From an uncultured Candidatus Altimarinota bacterium (GTDB taxonomy: Bacteria > Patescibacteriota > Gracilibacteria > BD1-5 > JAGOOR01): DNA of 64,000 nucleotides. This document shows positions 9,962-19,724 of this stretch, piece after piece. The first letter of the stretch is position 1; each line of letters begins with the position of its first letter. The stretch lies in assembly GCA_937924685.1 (NCBI GenBank), contig CALEVN010000025.1, forward strand, positions 111,947 through 175,946, in the 5' to 3' direction. The notes beneath the pieces were generated by a model. That model was given only the letters and a program-made list of their open reading frames with translations, made no database searches and was not told where the DNA came from. The translations under genes were made by a program, and so were the position numbers.

Positions 9962-10837
9962 ATGATAAAAAAAGTACTTATATTTGCTCTCCTGCCGCTC
10001 CTGTCTCCCCTATCAATATATGCGGAGTGTCAGGCAAGTGTGGCGTGTCCAAATAAAGATGATGCTATCTGAAACAGCTGTTACAGTAAGTGACAATTTT
10101 CCTATGAGTGTAGCGTCGCCAGTACATGTCTCGGTCAAAAATACGGTGCAGACTACTGGAATTTTGACACCAGCAAGCAGCTCATCATCACTCATGACAT
10201 GAGCAAGTATCCAGACCTCGGAAAAACAGGAGGAGGTCTCAATTTCGATGACGTACATAAAATCTACGAAAAAACCCAGAATAACATCATGAATTGTTCT
10301 ATTCTCAAATCCAAGTACACACTCCACAAAAAACTCATCGACGACTACAAAATAAAGTGAAAAGCAAAAGCAATCCTCGAAGAAGCCAATAAAACAATAG
10401 AAAAACAAATCAACGAACAAAAATGCATACCTCCAAGAGATGGTGATAAAATATATAACTCAAAGGATTTGCTCGACTCTCTCAGCTATGAAGAATGCGT
10501 CTATACGATGTATCTCTCCTACTACTCTGCCGTCTGTGACAGAAATATCAGCTCATGTACAACAGGAAAACAGATCTATACAGCCAATGAAGCACGTCAG
10601 GTTATACAAACTGAGAACAATAAAATGGCCGAGGAGTCTGATCTTTCTCAAAAAGCGCTCACAACAGCACTTTCACTCTATGAAAATTTTGAGAGGACGT
10701 ATATAGCTCATATACTCCTCGAACTCATAGAAATAGAGCTCACAGAAGATAAGAGATTTATGGGCGTAGCAGTCAAAGCGCTGATGCAATGGGTATCCCT
10801 CTCAAATAATGCCCAGAGAGCAACGAGTGGACGATAA
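9962..10837 (+). CDS. exported protein of unknown function
   Basis: 291 residues, not recognised. It has a clear signal peptide (MIKKVLIFALLPLLSPLSIYAEC) and then several cysteines (CQASVAC, NSCYSKGQFSYEC, TCLGQKYG) that could form disulfides or bind metal. The rest is mostly helical and Lys/Glu-rich. Three TGA glycines. It follows the ATPase gene by 12 nt, so the two are probably one operon and the protein may work with that ATPase at the envelope. Confidence 0.75.
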
Positions 10838-10850
10838 TCGAGTTTTTCGC

Positions 10851-10878
10851 TTTACTTCGGCAAAAGATATACTATACT
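10851..10878 (+). promoter_or_regulatory. candidate sigma-70 promoter for the RRM gene
   Basis: TTTACT (10851-10856), a 16-nt spacer, then TATACT (10873-10878). This leaves a 5' leader of about 85 nt, ending in a pyrimidine-rich stretch before the RNA-binding protein ATG. Assigned by eye. Confidence 0.4.
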
Positions 10879-10969
10879 GTGTTGGTCGTCAGGTGAAACG
10901 TGTTTACAGAGTGGGTTTTCCGCAAAGTGGCGTTTTAGATGTCGATATTTATTTTTTCTTTTTTCAGTT

Positions 10970-11317
10970 ATGGGCAAACGCCTTTTTGTCGGAAATCTTC
11001 CGTATCGTGTTAGTGCTGACCAGCTCCGAGAAATTTTTTCTCAGAATGGTGAAGTAGTTGATGTTTTTATTCCTCTCGATAGAGAGACACGACGACCTCG
11101 TGGTTTCGCTCTCGTAGAAATGTCTACAGAAGAAGAAGCAAACGCTGCTATCGAAGCACACAACGGTAAAACAGAAATTTCTGATGACCGCGGACCTCGT
11201 GTTATGACTGTCAATGAAGCTCGTCCAAAAGAAGAGCGTCCTGCAGGCGGTGGATTCGGTGGTGGAAATCGTGGTGGTAATGGTGGTGGAAATCGTGACA
11301 GCGGTAATCGTTGGTAA
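10970..11317 (+). CDS. RNA-binding protein, RRM plus glycine-rich tail
   Basis: 115 residues. One RRM with RNP2 (RLFVGNLPY, residues 3-11) and RNP1 (RPRGFALVEM, about 43-52), then a Gly/Arg/Asn-rich tail (GGGFGGGNRGG). It resembles the small cold-inducible Rbp proteins of cyanobacteria and other bacteria, which bind RNA non-specifically as chaperones. No TGA codon is used here: all the tail glycines are GGN. It is a single gene with its own promoter candidate and a strong terminator. Confidence 0.92.
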   Translation: MGKRLFVGNLPYRVSADQLREIFSQNGEVVDVFIPLDRETRRPRGFALVEMSTEEEANAAIEAHNGKTEISDDRGPRVMTVNEARPKEERPAGGGFGGGNRGGNGGGNRDSGNRW

Positions 11318-11333
11318 GATTTTTTTCCTAAAT

Positions 11334-11368
11334 CCAAAACACTGCTCCCTTCGGGAGCAGTTTTTTTA
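11334..11368 (+). terminator. rho-independent terminator after the RRM gene
   Basis: CTGCTCCC-TTCG-GGGAGCAG followed by seven T. A textbook GC-rich stem with a UUCG tetraloop. Confidence 0.93.
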
Positions 11369-11456
11369 TGCATTTATGATTCTAAAAGTATAGAGAGTCT
11401 TTCTTGAAAAATATCCAAAGAATTTAGAATGGCCATACTTATTTCCTATTTTCTCT

Positions 11457-11900
11457 ATGAAAAAATATATTCTCCTTGCCAGTATGACACTTTTCCTCGC
11501 AGCATGTGGAACTCAGACTCGCCCAATTGTCGCTCCAGTTACTCCTACAGTGGATGATACCAAAACACAACCAGAAACAGTTCTTCCAGAGGCTGAAAAT
11601 CCAACTTCTGCACCAAAAGAAACTCTTAACCCTGGAACAAAAACACCAACTCCGACTGCACCAACTCCTTCTGCCAAATCTTATACTGCTGCCGAAGTCG
11701 CAACACATAGCAACGCTTCAAGTTGTTGGCTTATCCTTGATGGTCGTGTTTTCGATGTTACGAAATTTATACCAAATCATCCAGGTGGTGATGCTATCCT
11801 CCGTGGCTGTGGAAAAGATGCGACACAGATGTTCTCAGGACATCCAGCCAGCGCAAAAGCTATGAAAGAACAATTCTATATTGGCGATCTCAAATCATAA
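11457..11900 (+). CDS. cytochrome b5-like haem-binding lipoprotein
   Basis: 147 residues. The lipoprotein signal ends in LAAC (Cys17). A Pro/Thr-rich linker (about 20-70) leads to a cytochrome b5-like domain with YTAAEVATHSNASSCWLIL, VFDVTKFIPNHPGG (first axial His) and FSGHPASAKAMKEQFYIG (second His region). It should be anchored outside the membrane and bind haem. A partner reductase is not seen nearby. Haem would have to be scavenged if, as in most CPR bacteria, synthesis is absent. No in-frame TGA. Confidence 0.9.
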   Translation: MKKYILLASMTLFLAACGTQTRPIVAPVTPTVDDTKTQPETVLPEAENPTSAPKETLNPGTKTPTPTAPTPSAKSYTAAEVATHSNASSCWLILDGRVFDVTKFIPNHPGGDAILRGCGKDATQMFSGHPASAKAMKEQFYIGDLKS

Positions 11901-11912
11901 TTCTTTCTTTTC

Positions 11913-11945
11913 AAAAAACTCCCCAATTTCTGGGGAGTTTTTTTG
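11913..11945 (+). terminator. terminator after the cytochrome b5-like gene
   Basis: AAACTCCCC-AATTTC-TGGGGAGTTT with A-rich and T-rich flanks. It can serve both this gene and the convergent SPFH gene. Confidence 0.9.
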
Positions 11946-11956
11946 TGGTGTATTTT

Positions 11957-12757
11957 TTATTTACTCATTTTCTCAGCAATCTTTGGGAGGAGATTATTGA
12001 GCCCATCAATAGCACGAAGCGTCTCTACGGGCACCATCCAAACAGTTGTATTTGAATCATCAGATGATATATCATTGATAGACTGAAGTGTTCGAAGGTG
12101 AAGGGCTCCTGGTGTTGTACCGAGCATAGCAGCAGCTTGGGCAAGTTTTTCTGAAGCCAGAAGTTCACCCTCAGCATCTATGATCTTTGCGCGTTTTTCA
12201 CGTTCTGCTTCTGCTTGTTTACTCATGGTGCGCTTGAGGGATTCTGGGAGATTGAGATCCTTGAGCTCGACTGAGTGAATATTTACACCCCAGGCTTCAG
12301 ATTTTTCATCAACAATAGTCTTGATTCTGTTACTGGCTTCTTCTTTGTTTGAGAGAAGTTCATCGAGCTCAAACTGACCAACGATATTTCGCATCGTCGT
12401 CATAGCAAATTGCATGATCGCATATTCGAGATCTCGAACATTCACCACAGATCGCATAGCATCATCGATAGCGTAATAGAGAACAGCATTGATAGTGAGT
12501 GAGACATTGTCTTTACTCATCGCTTCCTGAGAGGGTACATCGACAGCTCGCTCACGCATATCCACCTTTGTCATAGTCTGGATAAAAGGTATGATAAAGC
12601 GCAAACCGGGCTCTGAAACACGAGAAAATTTACCAAGAGTAAAAACAACGCCCTTTTCATATTGGTCAACGATACGTATAGCGAGAGGTCAGAGAACCAC
12701 ACACGCTATAATGAGAAGTGGGAAACCACCACCGAGCAAGAGAGCAAGCATTTCCAT
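11957..12757 (-). CDS. SPFH/band 7 (stomatin-like) membrane protein
   Basis: 266 residues. An N-terminal hydrophobic anchor (about 3-22) is followed by the band 7 domain: QYEKGVVFTLGKFSRVSEPGL, VDMRERAVDVPSQEAMSKDN and NAVLYYAIDD. A helical EAER-rich region follows (KQAEAEREKRAKIIDAEGE). Such proteins form membrane-bound oligomeric rings. Slipin genes often sit next to an NfeD protease gene, but none is present here. One TGA glycine (in VVLGPLAIRIV). It lies 26 nt downstream of the next gene and may share its transcript. Confidence 0.9.
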
Positions 12758-12783
12758 TGGGAAAATATTATAAATAAACGGAA

Positions 12784-13575
12784 TTATACTACTCAAAACG
12801 GTTTTGAAGTCCAGAATTTTTTATCCATGCTCTGAATCCTTTTTGCTATTCACGAACCTATCTCTGAATCTAGTGGAGCATCTGAGAAAGACAATGAAAT
12901 GTTGATTCACAATACAATACGTGCAAAACAAGAAGGCAAAAATTCATTCATCTTATCACCCAAAACAGACTGGATTTTTACATTTCTTATGACGATAGTC
13001 TGGGCTACATTTTCTACATCAAATTCATCGCTCTTCATCGGCCCTGAACGACCAAATAATGCATAAAATTTTCTCTTATGATTCTTTAATTTTGGATGTT
13101 TGGCCAAGATATCAGCATTCATTTTTTTCTGAGCTAATATCCTCATCCATGCGACGATACCAAAAAAATCATCTTGTAATAAATACTTTCCACAATACAA
13201 AACATATAATAAACTTTCTAGAAAGGGGAAAATTGCAGCATTGTCTGAATGAAAACAATCTACATTTCATAGCGAAAAATCACAGTTCATAGGCGCAGCA
13301 CATCATCCTCCAGTTATTTCATGACACGCCCCACATTTTTTTGATCGAATAATTTTTGACAATGACACTAATTCTCTACATGGTCTACTGAGATGGGTCA
13401 TTAATCTCGCATATGCCAATCCTCTATCTTCATTGTCTCAATAAATGTAGGAAGGGGTACTTTGTACTTTATTAATAATCGTACTTTCATACGGCATGCG
13501 TCCTTCGTCATACAAGTATTGTATACCTGGGATTCATAAATCTAAAATACTGTCTGCTGTTTCCGCTAAAATCAT
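12784..13575 (-). CDS. unknown protein with a CxxC motif
   Basis: 263 residues, assembled across five TGA glycines. Visible features are SKKCGACHEITGGGCAAPMNC near residues 80-100, which could be a zinc site or a haem CxxCH motif, and a mostly helical remainder with FYALFGRSGPMKSDEF. There is no signal peptide, which argues against cytochrome c. It starts at 13575, 6 nt after the stop of the RumA-like gene, so it is in that operon. The frame is convincing because no TAA or TAG occurs in 263 codons. The family is not recognised. Confidence 0.6.
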
Positions 13576-13581
13576 ATACTT

Positions 13582-14991
13582 CTAGACAGTAATATTTTTC
13601 TCCATCCTCATCACCACCTCTATATGGTGTGTATGTGGAAACATATCAACTGGTGTGATGTCTGTCACCCTATATTCACCATTTGGAGCGATGAGAGCTA
13701 TATCCCGAGCAAGAGTCGCTGGATTGCAGCTGACATAGATGATTTCCTTGGGGTTGAAATCCCGGAGAATTCCTGGCGCATCTGGATGCATGCCTGCACG
13801 AGGCGGATCGACGACAATGACGTCTGGAGACTTCCCTTCTTTTTTCCACTCTTCGAGCAATTTCTCTACTGGAGCATTGATGACTGTGACATTTTTTATC
13901 ACATTACGCTCTAGATTTCTGATATTATCTTCGCTTGCCTCTGGAACAATCTCAACCGAGTACACTTCTTTTGACTGACTCGCGAGAACCATACCAATTG
14001 TCCCCGTGCCGGCATAGAGATCAAATACAGTAGGATTTTTCGTACGAATCATATCCTGAGTCACACGATAGAGCTTTTCTGCACCAAGGGTATTGGTCTG
14101 AAAAAAACTCTTCGGACTAATCTCAAATTCTAAATCAAACAATTTTTCTGTTATAGTCGACGTTCCTGATATGTGTTCAAAATTCCCTTGCACTACATCA
14201 GCATTTCCAGTGTTATGAAGGAGATACGCAGAAGTAATTGCGGGTATACGTGAGATAAATGATTTAAGAAATTTCTTGAATTCTTCCCTCTGTCCTTCTC
14301 CGAGATAGAGCGTATTCACGGAAACTATGACCATAGTCTCCCCTGTTTTTTTACTGCGACGAATGACGAGATGCCTCCAAAACCCCACGTGTGTCTTCAC
14401 ATCATACGTCGGGAGTCTATTTTCACGAGCAAATGCATCAAAAGCTCGGAATATATCATTCACAACCTCATCTCCGAGAACACAATACGTACAATCAATG
14501 ATACGATCAAACTGTCCCGATTCATGAAAACCAAATCGATACTTCTCATCGACGCCTTCACGAGCGGATATGTATTTTCACCAACTAAATTCTACTTTAT
14601 TACGATACCCATATATCTCTGGCGAGGCAACGATAGGATGCCAAGTAACATCAGCAACCATTTCTGGATGATGAATGAAAACTTCTCGAATTTGCCGCTC
14701 TTTCATCTCGAGTTGTTTCTCATGTGGAATTGGGAGCCATCGACAACCACCGTAAACTTGAAAATTTTCAGGAAGTGACGCCTCGAGAGGAGATTTTTTA
14801 ACCACACGAAGAATTTGTCATTCTATACGATTTGAACGATTTTTGAGCACCCGGACATCGACAGTACTCTCTGGGATAGCTCCTCCAGAGATAAGGATTT
14901 TTTTACCAGAGGCATCTCGCCCCATGCCAATACCGCCGAGTATGAGTTTCTCGACAAAGACATTTTCTATTGTGATTCATTTTTGTGCCAT
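13582..14991 (-). CDS. 23S rRNA/tRNA (uracil-5-)-methyltransferase, RumA/TrmA family
   Basis: 469 residues. An N-terminal TRAM-like part (ITIENVFVEKLILGGIGMGRD) leads into a partial Fe-S cysteine set (YGGCRW and CTYCVLGDE). The methyltransferase follows, with FFQTNTLGAEKLY, FDLYAGTGTIGM (SAM), VDPPRAGMHP and SCNPATLARD (catalytic Cys). It makes 5-methyluridine in 23S rRNA (RlmD/RlmC) or tRNA (TrmA); RlmD-like by overall shape. Three TGA glycines. Convergent to nothing; tRNA-Gly is divergent upstream. Confidence 0.9.
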
Positions 14992-15033
14992 AGACACGGA
15001 GTATATAGAGAAATGGTGAATTACGAAAATTTT

Positions 15034-15061
15034 TTGACACAACCCTGTCTCTCGTTACAAT
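15034..15061 (+). promoter_or_regulatory. promoter of tRNA-Gly
   Basis: TTGACA (15034-15039), 16-nt spacer, TACAAT (15056-15061), 16 nt before the tRNA. Close to the sigma-70 consensus and correctly placed. Confidence 0.75.
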
Positions 15062-15077
15062 GCCCCTACTTTGTTAT

Positions 15078-15153
15078 GCGGACGTAGCTCAATGGCTAGA
15101 GTTCCTGCCTTCCAAGCAGGTTGTTGTGGGTTCGAGTCCCATCGTCCGCTCCA
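15078..15153 (+). tRNA. tRNA-Gly (anticodon TCC)
   Basis: 76 nt with encoded CCA. The acceptor GCGGACG pairs with CGTCCGC. The anticodon stem CCTGC/GCAGG carries loop CTTCCAA, so the anticodon is UCC, reading GGA/GGG. The T-loop is TTCGAGT. This is the normal glycine tRNA; the extra tRNA-Gly(UCA) needed to read UGA is not in the window. Confidence 0.95.
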
Positions 15154-15165
15154 TTAAAGTAATAA

Positions 15166-15191
15166 AAATCATCCATTATGGATGATTTTTT
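15166..15191 (+). terminator. terminator after tRNA-Gly
   Basis: AAATCATCC-ATTAT-GGATGATTT followed by T residues, 13 nt after the CCA. Confidence 0.85.
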
Positions 15192-15208
15192 ATACCTTGA
15201 ACCAATTG

Positions 15209-15323
15209 CCACTCGATATGCCATTCAGGCATATCTCCGGTTTTATTTTAATTTCGATGGGGCTCTCACGTGTTCGAGTGACTCGCTCTGAGATTCACTC
15301 AGAGCCCCCATCCGCTCCATTAC
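15209..15323 (+). repeat. tRNA-Gly tail module: two variable-arm hairpins and a duplicated 3' end
   Basis: Hairpin 1 is ACTC-GATATGCC-ATTCA-GGCATATC-TCC (about 15212-15237). Hairpin 2 is ACTC-GCTCTGAG-ATTCA-CTCAGAGC-CCC (about 15281-15308), preceded by a T-loop-like TTCGAGT. A second tRNA-Gly 3' end follows, CGCTCCATTA (15313-15322), identical to the real one at 15147-15156. Flanks and loop are constant while the two arms differ but stay complementary. Confidence 0.8.
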
Positions 15324-15332
15324 AAAATTATA

Positions 15333-15357
15333 AACCACCATAATGGTGGTTTTTTAT
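15333..15357 (+). terminator. second terminator closing the tRNA-Gly module
   Basis: AACCACC-ATAAT-GGTGGTT then TTTT. It also lies at the end of the convergent TrmB-like gene and may terminate both. Its position relative to the duplicated CCA mirrors the terminator behind the true tRNA, but the arms are different. Confidence 0.85.
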
Positions 15358-16124
15358 TGAGCTACAAACATATTGCCTCCTATCCAAGCCAGATCAAATA
15401 TGGCTCGCTGTGTCCGTGCAAATGACGCACTTTCTACGATAAATCCATAATTTTCATCTTTTTCGAGTGAAATAATAGCTACTTTATCGCCATAAATAAG
15501 TACATCGGAACCAAATATGAATTCCTGGTTATTCACGAAGAGGATTTGTTCTCACTCAAACAGTGTACCTCCAGTCACATACGATTTTGCTTCTGGTGAA
15601 TACGTAGAGATCGTACGTGAGGTTACTTTTGCTTGCTTGCGTTTTTCTCGAAATTGAGTCACTTTATTACCAAATATAGCTAGCATAGCTCCGAGATTGG
15701 TATAGGTAAGAGCTTCTCCTGGTGCTTTTAGGACATCTTCCATGACGGTTTCAATACCAGAAGTTCCTTGATACATTTTTACTTTTGCTTGTTTATTAGC
15801 CTTTTGATTCATCATCTGATTTAGGAGTGGAACAGTCTTTGTGATAGTTATGAGACGTGACTCAGCTATTGTCACGAGTTTTTCAGGTGGCTCAGGAGTG
15901 TAAAATGTGGCTCCTTCACGGAAGATAGTGGAAACGAGTCCTTTGGAAACGAGTTTTTTGAGTGTATAGTTACAGGTTTCTCGTTTGAGATCACAGCTAC
16001 GTGCTATTGTTGAGGCTGGATTAGCCCCAACGGAGAGGGCTGCAAGATAGACCTTTGCTTCTTCATCGGTGAGTCCCATCTCGGAAAGTGTTTCTATAAT
16101 TTGAGTCATAGACTCATTATACAC
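15354..16124 (-). CDS. TrmB-like HTH transcriptional regulator
   Basis: 256 residues. An N-terminal winged helix (MGLTDEEAKVYLAALSVGANPASTIARSC, with helix KRETCNYTLKKLVSKGLV) is of the TrmB family. The C-terminal part (KVKMYQGTSGIETVMEDVL) is a PLD-like ligand-binding domain seen in these regulators. TrmB proteins sense sugars in archaea, and the bacterial members are mostly uncharacterised. One TGA glycine. The ATG at 16109 (MTQIIETL) is an equally good start. It is divergent from the cysteine-rich cluster with ~120 nt between, so it is a possible regulator of that cluster. Confidence 0.8.
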
Positions 16125-16164
16125 TATTTCTCATCAGGTGGAAAATTTTTTCACCAGCATTGTT

Positions 16165-16191
16165 TTGACTCTCAGAGTTTTGTCCTAGAAT
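16165..16191 (+). promoter_or_regulatory. candidate promoter of the cysteine-rich gene cluster
   Basis: TTGACT (16165-16170) and TAGAAT (16186-16191) with a 15-nt spacer, 57 nt before the first gene. The spacer is short, so the call is weak. It lies in the gap shared with the divergent TrmB-like gene. Confidence 0.35.
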
Positions 16192-16247
16192 GAAAGATTG
16201 TATTCTCCTCATGAATACCAATATTCTTCTCTATTTTATAATATTTT

Positions 16248-17987
16248 ATGAGTTTTATACCTCCTGGCGAGAACATTGTAGAAACCAAAAAATGCAGAAT
16301 TTCTGGAAAAGAATTTTTTGTGACAGATAAAGATATGGAATTTTATGAAAAAATATCCCCCATTTTTGCATGACAAAAATATATAATACCAAACCCCTCA
16401 CTCTGTCCTGATGAACGGCAAAGACGACGAATGTGTTTCAGAAATGAGAGAAAATTTTATCACAGAAAATGTGATAAAACGGGTAATCAGATGATTTCTA
16501 TTTATTCGCCGGATAAACCCTACACAGTCTACGACCAGAAGATTTGGTGGAGCGACGAATGGAGCGCTCTAGACTATGGGGTTGATTTTGATTTCTCACG
16601 ACCATTTTTTGAACAATTTCATGCATTACAACTGAGAGTACCACGAGTAAACCTCTTTGCGAAAAATTGCGAAAATGCTGATTTCACTAATCATACAGAT
16701 CATATTAAAAATTGTTATTTATGTGTCGATACAGCTGATTCAGAATTTATCTATTACTCAAAATGGATTATAAGCTGCAAGAGTTGTCTCGATTGTTATC
16801 AGATAGAAAAATGCGAATATTGTTATGAGTGCCAATACTGCGTCAATCTCTACAAGAGCTCTTTTTGTTTTCTGTGTTATGAATCATCAGACTGTCTCTT
16901 TTCTTATCGTCTCAAGAACTGTCAGAATTGTATGTTTTGCACACATCTCCGAGGAAAACAATACTGCATATTTAATGAACAATTCACCAAAGAAGAATAC
17001 GAAAAACGTAGAAAAACTCTTGGTATGCTTACGTCCGCACAGGTTCATAAACTCAAGGAAATCTTCAATCAATTTGAGAAAAAAGGAATAAAGGAAAATC
17101 TACTTGTTGATTTTTCAGAAAATGCTTTCGGGGATTTTATCTACCATTCAAAAAATATTTTTTATTGATTTGAGACGCTCGAAAGTGAGAATCTCAGGTA
17201 TTGTTTTGAGGATATTGGCATGAAGGATAGTTATGATGCCTACGAGTCGTGATTTCAATGCGAACAACAATACGAAACCCACGCAAGTAACCGTGTTCAA
17301 TTCTCAGCTTTTTGTTCTCTCGGTTATGATAATTCTTTTCTTCTTTATACAGAACTCTGCAATAATTCTCAGCATTGTTTTGGATCTATAGGACTCAAAA
17401 GGCAAAAACACTGTATTCTCAATAAAAACTATTCACAGCAAGAATATGAGACACTCTGTGGAAAAATCATAAATCATATGAGAAACACAGGTGAATGGGG
17501 CGAGTTTTTTCCGCATCACCTGAGTCCGTTTTGATATGATGAAACTGTTGCCTCAGAGTACTTCCCTACGACAGAATCTGGGGCGAAAAAAAATGGATGG
17601 AATTGGAAATGAAACGAAGAAATCTCATCCTATCACTGACCATACTACCTACCACTTCCTATAAACCAGTATGATGAAAAAATAGTGGGATATGAGACTG
17701 CACAGAAAAATATCGATGCCGTGCTCGAATGAATCATGCAGTGTGAAATAACCAAAAAACCATTTAAAATCATCAAACAAGAAATGATTTTCTATATAGA
17801 AAATCAGATTCCCCTGCCCAATAAACACCCTGACCAGAGACACCTGGAAAGATTATCTCAAAGAAATCCCCGAACACTCTATGAACGAACGTGCAGCGAG
17901 TGTGGAGAAAAAATAATCACGACATATCCAGCTGACAGAAGAGAAAAAATAGTCTGTGAAAAATGCTATAAAAAACTTGTGTATTAA
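16248..17987 (+). CDS. cysteine-rich tandem family protein, copy A
   Basis: 579 residues, function unknown. The order is: N-terminal zinc-finger-like domain (CRISGKEFFVTDKDMEFYEKI, then RNERKFYHRKCDKTGNQ); VDFDFSRPFFEQFHALQLRVP; a Cys-rich stretch (about 145-240) with many CxxC steps such as CEYCYECQYC and NCQNCMFC, ending YCIFNEQFTKEEYE; a second aromatic/Cys stretch; GEWGEFFPHHLSPFGYDETVA; and a C-terminal zinc-ribbon-like domain (CSECG...CEKCY). The N- and C-terminal domains resemble each other. No signal peptide or membrane segment. Seven or more TGA glycines. The first of four tandem paralogues. Confidence 0.85.
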
Positions 17988-17993
17988 TTTTTT

Positions 17994-19715
17994 ATGATCC
18001 AAAAAACCTGTAAAATTTCCTGAAAAAGATTTATCATTGATGCGTGGGAAGAGAATTTTTTGAAGCAAATAAGTCCTGTATTTGTGGGAAAAACGTATCT
18101 CATACCCGAGCCGACACTTTGCCCAACCGAGCGCATGATCCGACGTCTCGGTTTTCGCAATGAGAGAAGTCTCTTTTACCGTAAATGTGATCTCACCGGT
18201 AAGCAAATCGTCGCCCAGTATCCAAGTGATAGCAAATATAAAGTGTATGACAAATCGATCTGGTATTCTGATAGCTGGAGTGCTGAGAGCTACGGTGTAA
18301 ATTTTGATTTTACCCGAGAATTTTTTCCACAGTTTAGAGAGCTCATGCTCCGAGTTCCTCGCATGGTTCGTGTGCAACAAGGAAACATGGAAAATAGCGA
18401 ATTCTGTAATCGTGCTTCTGACTGCAAAAATTGCTACCTCCTCTACTCCTCTAACAATAATCAAGATTCTTATTACGGTGCTTTTGTTAACGATGGATTT
18501 CGGTGTGTAGATAATACCAATGTCTACGGCTGTCATGTGATATACGAATCAGTGGATTGCTATGACTGTCAGAGATTATTTTGGTCAGAAGAATGCAAAA
18601 ATTGTGCGGATTCATATTTTCTCAAGTCTTGCGTTGGCTGTAAGAATTGTCTCTTCTGCACCAATCTCGTACAAAAAGAATACTGCATCAGAAATAAACA
18701 ATTCACGAAAGAAGAATACGAAAAACAACTCGCCCAAACAGATTTTTCACAATCATGACTTCTAGAAAACCTCAAGAAAATATTCTCTGAGATAAAAAAA
18801 GATATGTATGTGAAATATTTTTCTGGCGTAAAAAACGAGTATGTCTCTGGCGATCATATCGATACTTCTAAAAATTCGCTCGAAATTTTTGATTCGCGAT
18901 GATTAGAGGACTGTCGGTATTGCCAGAGTATTTTTCATTCAAAAAATTGCATGGATTTTTGCTATTGGGGGCAAGACAGTTCGTGGATTTATGAAGTGCA
19001 CGCGACAGGGAGAGGATGCTCAAATATGCTCTTCTGTAATGAATCCTGGGACAACAATAAAAACCTCATCTACTGTGATCAATGTATGTTCAGCTCTGAT
19101 CTCTTTGGTTGCTGTGGCATCAGACATGGAAAGAACTTCATCTTCAACAAAAATTACAGTCAGCAAGAATATGAAACACTTTGTGGGAAAATAATAGACC
19201 ATATGTGCTCAACGGGAGAATGGGGGGAGTTTTTCCCACTCACACTGTCACCCTTTGGCTACAATGAGACAGTGGCTCAGGATTATTTTCCTATTACACA
19301 AAAATATGCAGAGTCCAAATGATATACATGGAAGGCAGATGATGAACTCTCGAGCTACCATGGTGAATACTATACGCCACTCCCAGTAGACCAATATGAT
19401 GAGAGAAAAGTGGGATATGAGACTGCACAGAAAAATATCGATGCTTGTATTGGATGAATTATTGAGTGTGAAATGACAGGGAAACCCTTTAAGATTATTA
19501 TGCCTGAACTCGCATTTTATATAGAACATCATCTCGCTATCCCGAGGCTTTGCCCAAATGAACGGCATAGACTCCGAACACTTCTTCGAAATCCGCGAAT
19601 TTTACAAGAGAGGACTTGTCATGAATGTGGCACAGAAATAACAACTGTTTACGACAAAAACCGAACAGAGAAAATCCTCTGCGAAGCGTGTTTCCAGAAA
19701 AAAGTATTTTCATAA
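17994..19715 (+). CDS. cysteine-rich tandem family protein, copy B
   Basis: 573 residues, starting 7 nt after copy A. It has the same plan: CKISGKRFIIDAWEENFLKQI at the N-terminus, RNERSLFYRKCDLTGKQ, VNFDFTREFFPQF, and a Cys-rich middle (NCYLLYSS, CYDCQRLFWSEECKNC, CVGCKNCLFC). A distinctive CSNMLFCNESWDNNKNLIYC follows, then GEWGEFFPLTLSPFGY, and the C-terminal CHECG...CEACF. The N-terminal leader is shorter than in A. A 36-bp stretch (19409-19444) is identical to copy A (17684-17719), pointing to recent duplication or gene conversion. Confidence 0.85.
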
Positions 19716-19724
19716 TTACTCACT

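Noticed and set aside
12784..13575. Cytochrome c because of CGACH
   Set aside because: No signal peptide or export signal, and the rest does not resemble cytochromes; a zinc site is as likely.
15209..15357. A riboswitch or T-box leader
   Set aside because: It lies behind a tRNA and ends at a convergent gene; no coding gene follows on that strand.
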